25,067 nt of DNA from JBBQXY01 sp051004815 (GTDB lineage Bacteria; Chloroflexota; Ktedonobacteria; Ktedonobacterales; Ktedonobacteraceae). The notes under the pieces were generated by a model. The model saw only the letters and a list, made by a program, of their open reading frames with translations, had not been told where the DNA came from and searched no databases. Location: positions 1 to 25,067 of the forward strand of contig JBPCJY010000237.1 of the NCBI GenBank assembly GCA_051004815.1, given 5' to 3'. The position numbers and the translations under genes were made by a program. Each line of letters opens with the position of its first letter. The stretch's first letter is position 1. This document shows, in pieces, positions 21,595 to 25,067 of the stretch.

Positions 21595-22665
21595 ATGAAG
21601 AACGGATCATTTGTACTCGACGCACACACCGGCTTTTGGGACGCCAGCAAAGAAAACTGCAAGAATCGTTTTGGCGATGCCTTCATTGAAACCTTCTATG
21701 CCTTCCAAACCGGCTTCAACCCGCCGGATAAGAAATGGACCATGGACTACGAGAAACAGTTCCGCAAAGTTGACCCTGACTGGTATCTTGAAGAGATCTT
21801 TATCAAGGGCGACGCCGATATGTCCATTCTCTCCACCCAGGTGCTCATGGATTTCTACCACACCGGTTTCTGCAATGCTGACCGCAACGCCAAGATGCGT
21901 GCTCGTGCTCCTGAGCGCATTATTTCCCTTGGTGGCGTTGACCCCCGTATGCCCAATGCTGTAGATGAAGTTACGCGGCAGATCGAGGATTGTGGCGTCA
22001 AAGGCTTCAAATGGTATACCGCCGAGTGGCGTGGTCAATCCCGTGGCTGGAGTGCCAACGATCCTGCTGTCTTCCCACTCTATGAGAAGTGCCTGGAAAA
22101 GGGCATCAAGAATATGCACTTCCATAAAGGTCCTGCTGTTGAGCCACTCTCCCTCTCCAAATTCGATGTGCGCGACATTGATGAGCCGGCGTGGCTCTAT
22201 CCCGAACTGAATTTCATCATTGACCACGTTGGTCTGCCGCGTATTGACGACTTCTGTTGGATAGCGGCACGTTGTCCAAATGTGTACGGTTCCCTGGCAG
22301 TGGCCCTGGCATTCGTCCATAATCGTCCGCGCTTCTTTGCCGAGGTTATGGCGAATCTGCTATTCTGGCTTGGGCCTGACCGCATCATCTATGGCACCGA
22401 CTTCCCCATCTGGTATCCACAGTGGCAGCTTGACGACTTTATGGCCTTCCAGCTACCGGACGATATTAAAGCCGAGTATGGCGTTGATCTGACCGATGAA
22501 ACCAAGCAAAAGATCATCGGTGGGAACATTGCCCGGCTCTACGGTATTGATAGCGCAAGCAAATTGAAGTCTTTAGAAAATGACGAGATAGCGCAGCGCA
22601 AGCGAGCGTATGCTGCTGCGCAGGCAGCGAGCGATACAGGCATAGCGGGGACGGTGTCGCGATGA
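21595..22665 (+). CDS. Amidohydrolase-2 family protein of the mim cluster
   Basis: A 356-residue TIM-barrel protein of the amidohydrolase-2 (ACMSD-like) family. Members of this family accompany mim/prm operons in actinobacteria. Metal-site elements are HFHKG (after KNM), IIDHVGLPRID and the late Asp of IYGTDFPIW. The N-terminal HxH motif is altered: the strand reads LDAHTGFWD, with Gly13 where the second histidine would be. It may be a maturation or accessory factor rather than a pathway enzyme. The ATG at 21595 has AAAGGA 7-8 nt upstream. The frame is open upstream but the extra residues have no coding character. The stop overlaps the next start as ATGA. Confidence 0.87.
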   Translation: MKNGSFVLDAHTGFWDASKENCKNRFGDAFIETFYAFQTGFNPPDKKWTMDYEKQFRKVDPDWYLEEIFIKGDADMSILSTQVLMDFYHTGFCNADRNAKMRARAPERIISLGGVDPRMPNAVDEVTRQIEDCGVKGFKWYTAEWRGQSRGWSANDPAVFPLYEKCLEKGIKNMHFHKGPAVEPLSLSKFDVRDIDEPAWLYPELNFIIDHVGLPRIDDFCWIAARCPNVYGSLAVALAFVHNRPRFFAEVMANLLFWLGPDRIIYGTDFPIWYPQWQLDDFMAFQLPDDIKAEYGVDLTDETKQKIIGGNIARLYGIDSASKLKSLENDEIAQRKRAYAAAQAASDTGIAGTVSR

Positions 22666-22961
22666 TGATTGATGCTGATGCAGTGCGGGCAGCGGCTGGA
22701 TCGACGCGAGACCCTGAAATTCGCCGTTCGCTCGGCGAACTCGGCCTGTTAGATGAGGTACAGATTGAGGGCGGTCAGGTGACGGTACATTTTCACCTGA
22801 CTAGCCCACTTTGCCCATCGAAATTCGCGACTAGCATCGGGCAGGAAATTCGCAAGCGTGTGGAGGCCATTCCTGGTGTGACATCGTGCGAAGTGGTGTT
22901 GCGCGATCATTTCCTGCGAGCGAAAATTCAAGAGATGATCAATGCTAGAGGTCGGCAATGA
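22662..22961 (+). CDS. DUF59/MIP18-family protein (PaaD/SufT-like)
   Basis: A 99-residue protein of the MIP18 (DUF59) family. The family pattern is visible: RDPEIRRSLGELGLLDEV, a short beta-hairpin (GGQVTVHFHL), then TSPLCPSKFATSI with the conserved Cys, and IPGVTSCEVVL. Relatives help insert Fe-S or iron centres into target proteins, as SufT and PaaD do. In this operon the obvious clients are the diiron hydroxylase or the 2Fe-2S reductase; that is inferred. It overlaps both neighbours by ATGA junctions, so production is coupled to the amidohydrolase and the recombinase-like protein. Confidence 0.88.
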   Translation: MMIDADAVRAAAGSTRDPEIRRSLGELGLLDEVQIEGGQVTVHFHLTSPLCPSKFATSIGQEIRKRVEAIPGVTSCEVVLRDHFLRAKIQEMINARGRQ

Positions 22962-23818
22962 ACGCGACAAAGATTCTTGCAGGCCGACGGGAAGGCGAAC
23001 TGCTCGCCTTCCCGTCGGTGCGCCGCATGGCGGATATCCTTTCGCTGCGCTGTCGTGAAGCGTCATGGGTGCGTACCTCCGTTGCCAGCCTGGAGCGTTT
23101 CCGCGCCATGACGGGCCATACTGATCTTGAGCTGCTTTTGGAAGAAGCGAAGGCCAATCCAGCTTTGGCTGAACAGGCCCTCGTTTCTTTTGCGTCCGCG
23201 CTCGCTGGCTATACCGACGGCCAGGTCTCCGCGCTGGCGATGGGAGCAAAGATCTGGTTTCGTTTGAATGGTGTGGATGTAGCCTGGCGACCACTACCGG
23301 GTGTCGCTTCCGCGCCGATATTGTCTACCGCCGATCAGCAAGGGACGGAACGCGTGATTCTGCTGGCCCTGATCGGTAGTGGCCTGCGACTGGCTGAACT
23401 GCTGCGGCTGCGTGTGGGTGATGTCGGTTCGCTGGATGGCGAGGGGCGTCTCGTGCCAGATATCGCGGCAGACCCGTTGGCGGTACAGTACACGCCGCGT
23501 CGTGGCAAACAGGAAGAGCGTATTACCTTCCTCACCTACTCCACGCGGCAAGCCTTACTTGCCGCGTGGCAACAGGGTGTAGAGGATGCAGCACAGGCCA
23601 GCGATCTCAATGCGCCGCTCATTGCGCAGCGCGATGGTTCTAAAGCAACTGTGGCCAGCGTTGCTAAGGCAAGGCAACGCAGTAAGTCGTTGATTCGGGC
23701 GGGTAGCGATGTCAATGTTACCCTTTGTCGGGCCACCGGTGATTTTTTCCGCGAGTGGGGGCTACCCGGTTCGCGTTTTGAGGGACCTGAAGATATAAAC
23801 ATTGAAGATTATATCTAA
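22958..23818 (+). CDS. Tyrosine-recombinase-like protein of the mim operon, probably catalytically inactive
   Basis: A 286-residue protein with no clear full-length family match that I can name. Residues about 30-105 look like a SAM-like core-binding domain (WVRTSVASLERFRAMTG, then VSALAMGAKIWFRLNGVDV). Residues about 125-275 resemble the catalytic domain of tyrosine recombinases: LLALIGSGLRLAELLRLRV carries the box-I arginine, followed by a strand-turn-strand with GKQEERITFL. The box-II HxxR position reads TLCR (then ATGDFFREWGLPG), keeping the Arg but losing the His. The chain ends about 27 residues later in IEDYI, so a nucleophilic Tyr is uncertain. Translation is coupled to the DUF59 gene by ATGA. 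The fold call is an inference from sequence pattern; function unknown. Confidence 0.7.
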   Translation: MNATKILAGRREGELLAFPSVRRMADILSLRCREASWVRTSVASLERFRAMTGHTDLELLLEEAKANPALAEQALVSFASALAGYTDGQVSALAMGAKIWFRLNGVDVAWRPLPGVASAPILSTADQQGTERVILLALIGSGLRLAELLRLRVGDVGSLDGEGRLVPDIAADPLAVQYTPRRGKQEERITFLTYSTRQALLAAWQQGVEDAAQASDLNAPLIAQRDGSKATVASVAKARQRSKSLIRAGSDVNVTLCRATGDFFREWGLPGSRFEGPEDINIEDYI

Positions 23819-23821
23819 TAG

Positions 23822-23857
23822 CATCGTGCCGACGCTGCTAGCGGCGTTGGCACGATG
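23822..23857. repeat. Intercistronic hairpin before the alcohol dehydrogenase
   Basis: CATCGTGCCGACGC (23822-23835) and GCGTTGGCACGATG (23844-23857) pair at 13 of 14 positions with an 8-nt loop. It starts 4 nt after the preceding stop and ends just before the GAGAGGAGG ribosome site of the dehydrogenase. No T-run follows, so an RNA-processing or stability role is likelier than termination. Confidence 0.7.
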
Positions 23858-23870
23858 AGAGGAGGTTCAT

Positions 23871-24896
23871 ATGAAAGCAGTACGTTTACACCAGTATGAG
23901 CAGCAGCCGAAAGTTGAAGAGGTGGCCGAGCCGAAGATTACTGGGCCACATGATGTGATTGTGCGCATTGGTGGCGCGGGTTTGTGTCGCACAGATTTGC
24001 ATATTATCGAGGGGCAGTGGGCGGAGAAATCGAATGTGACGCTTCCCTATACGCTTGGGCATGAAAACGCGGGTTGGGTTCACGAAATAGGCTCGGCGGT
24101 GAGCAACGTGCAGGTTGGCGATACGGTTATTGTGCATCCACTGGTGACGTGTGGACTCTGCCGCGCTTGCCGTGCGGGTGATGACATGCACTGCATCAAT
24201 TCGACGTTCCCTGGTATTTCGGTGGATGGGGGCATGGCGAATTTTCTCAAGACGAGTGCGCGTGCCGTCGTCAAGCTTAACCCAAGCCTGGAACCTAAAG
24301 ATATTGCTGCTCTGGCCGACGCCGGTTTGACCGCCTATCATGCCGTCAAGAAAGCGGCTCATCTGCTCTACCCTGGCACAAAGACGGTTGTCATCGGTGC
24401 TGGCGGGCTGGGACATATCGGTATTCAGTGTCTTAAAGCACTGACACCAACTGAAATCATCGTTGTCGATCGTTCAGCGGCAGCCCTCGAATTGACGAAG
24501 GCCTGGGGGGCGGATCACACTGTGCTGGCTGATGGCAGTCATGTGAACAAGGTGAAGGAGCTTACCGATGGGCAGGGTGCGGAAGCTGTGATCGACTTTG
24601 TCGGTGAGGCTGGGGCCGAGCACGATGCGGTGGGTATGTTACGCCGCGCTGGCTCACACTTTATTATTGGCTATGGTGGTCGGCTTGATGTACTCACTAT
24701 CGATATCATCTCTACGGAGATCAATTTTATAGGCAACCTGGTCGGCACATACAATGATCTGGTGGAACTGATGACGTTGACCGCGCAGGGCAAAGTGGCG
24801 TTGCATACAGCGACCTATCCACTCGATGCCGCATTGGATGCCATTCACGAGCTGGACAGTGGGAGGCTGCGCGGTCGCGGTATTCTCATTCCGTGA
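23871..24896 (+). CDS. Zinc-dependent NAD(P)-alcohol dehydrogenase (MDR family)
   Basis: A 341-residue medium-chain dehydrogenase. Catalytic zinc ligands are Cys39 (GLCRTDLH), His64 and Glu65 (GHENAG), with Asp150 (ALADAGLTAYHA) as a possible further ligand. The structural zinc is held by Cys94, Cys97, Cys100 and Cys108. The Rossmann motif VVIGAGGLGHIGIQ (173-186) is followed by IIVVDRS, whose Asp favours NAD. It would oxidise the alcohol formed by MimABCD, for example 2-propanol to acetone or 1-propanol to propanal. The ATG at 23871 has a strong AGAGGAGG ribosome site. It is the last visible gene of the cluster, as dehydrogenases often are in mim/prm loci. Confidence 0.93.
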   Translation: MKAVRLHQYEQQPKVEEVAEPKITGPHDVIVRIGGAGLCRTDLHIIEGQWAEKSNVTLPYTLGHENAGWVHEIGSAVSNVQVGDTVIVHPLVTCGLCRACRAGDDMHCINSTFPGISVDGGMANFLKTSARAVVKLNPSLEPKDIAALADAGLTAYHAVKKAAHLLYPGTKTVVIGAGGLGHIGIQCLKALTPTEIIVVDRSAAALELTKAWGADHTVLADGSHVNKVKELTDGQGAEAVIDFVGEAGAEHDAVGMLRRAGSHFIIGYGGRLDVLTIDIISTEINFIGNLVGTYNDLVELMTLTAQGKVALHTATYPLDAALDAIHELDSGRLRGRGILIP

Positions 24897-25067
24897 GGGG
24901 CAATTCATTTCACGTAAGTGTAGGGGCGTGCTAAAGCGGCCCCAATAGGCGTCAAGGGAAGCGATACAGCGATACAGCGTGGTTTCCAGGGCGACCGCCA
25001 GAGGCGCACCCCCCCCCCACGACCTGGACCCCGGGAGCAATCCCCAGGGGAGAAAACAAACGTAGCG
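24897..25067. other. Intergenic end of window with repeat fragments
   Basis: No gene is seen. The segment CAATTCATTTC (24901-24911) through GTAGGGGC and GGCCCC (about 24939-24945) resembles the REP-like repeats at 18552 and 21221-21297. A GCGATACA unit occurs twice in tandem (24961-24976), and a run of ten C lies at 25009-25018. No terminator-like stem with T-run follows the dehydrogenase, so the operon may continue beyond the window. Confidence 0.4.

Noticed and set aside
22958..23818. Possibility that the recombinase-like gene belongs to an inserted mobile element
   Set aside because: It overlaps its upstream neighbour by ATGA and has no flanking inverted repeats or target duplication, so it is part of the operon.
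1..25067. CRISPR arrays, tRNA or rRNA genes
   Set aside because: No regularly spaced direct repeats with unique spacers and no cloverleaf or rRNA signature were noticed on reading; no dedicated search could be run.

Overview
The window is a bacterial chromosomal segment of medium-high GC, dense in genes and rich in small palindromic repeats. Gene content points to the phylum Chloroflexota, most likely class Ktedonobacteria: a MimABCD-type binuclear-iron monooxygenase operon, a multi-GAF hybrid sensor kinase, an ECF sigma/anti-sigma pair, an ISAzo13-type element and GC-rich multi-hairpin repeats. No rRNA or tRNA is present, so the taxonomic call is inference from gene families only.

Left part (1-12910). 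A pentapeptide-repeat protein (minus strand) faces away from a Kef-type cation/proton antiporter. Next come a metallo-beta-lactamase-fold hydrolase preceded by a 78-bp MITE-like element, a chimeric ORF joining a TetR-type DNA-binding head to the tail of an FtsX-type permease, and a translationally coupled ECF sigma factor/membrane anti-sigma pair. On the minus strand follow a DMT exporter with its Lrp/AsnC regulator, whose promoter carries a perfect inverted repeat at five-helical-turn spacing, a 71-bp perfect palindrome, and htpG. Then come a cysteine hydrolase (plus), a C-terminally truncated APH-like kinase, a VIT1/CCC1-type membrane protein and msrA (all minus). A complete 1300-bp ISAzo13-family element with a TTA target duplication sits just upstream of msrA; its transposase is split in two frames at an A_AAA_AAC slippery heptamer.

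Right part (12925-24896) is the functional core. A minus-strand operon encodes an 882-aa sensor histidine kinase and an OmpR/KdpE-type response regulator. The kinase begins with a GAF module of the kind normally found in AcoR/MimR activators. Divergently transcribed is an eight-gene cluster: mimA (hydroxylase large subunit), mimB (reductase), mimC (hydroxylase small subunit), mimD (coupling protein), an amidohydrolase-2 protein, a DUF59/MIP18 protein, a protein resembling a tyrosine recombinase but lacking part of the catalytic set, and a zinc alcohol dehydrogenase. The likely pathway is hydroxylation of a short alkane, ketone or phenol by MimABCD followed by alcohol oxidation by the dehydrogenase, with the two-component system as the obvious candidate sensor.

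The most unusual points are the recombinase-fold protein translationally coupled inside a monooxygenase operon, the transplant of the MimR-type sensory domain onto a histidine kinase, the absence of the dedicated GroEL-like chaperonin within the window, and several families of structured repeats placed in the gaps of the operon.
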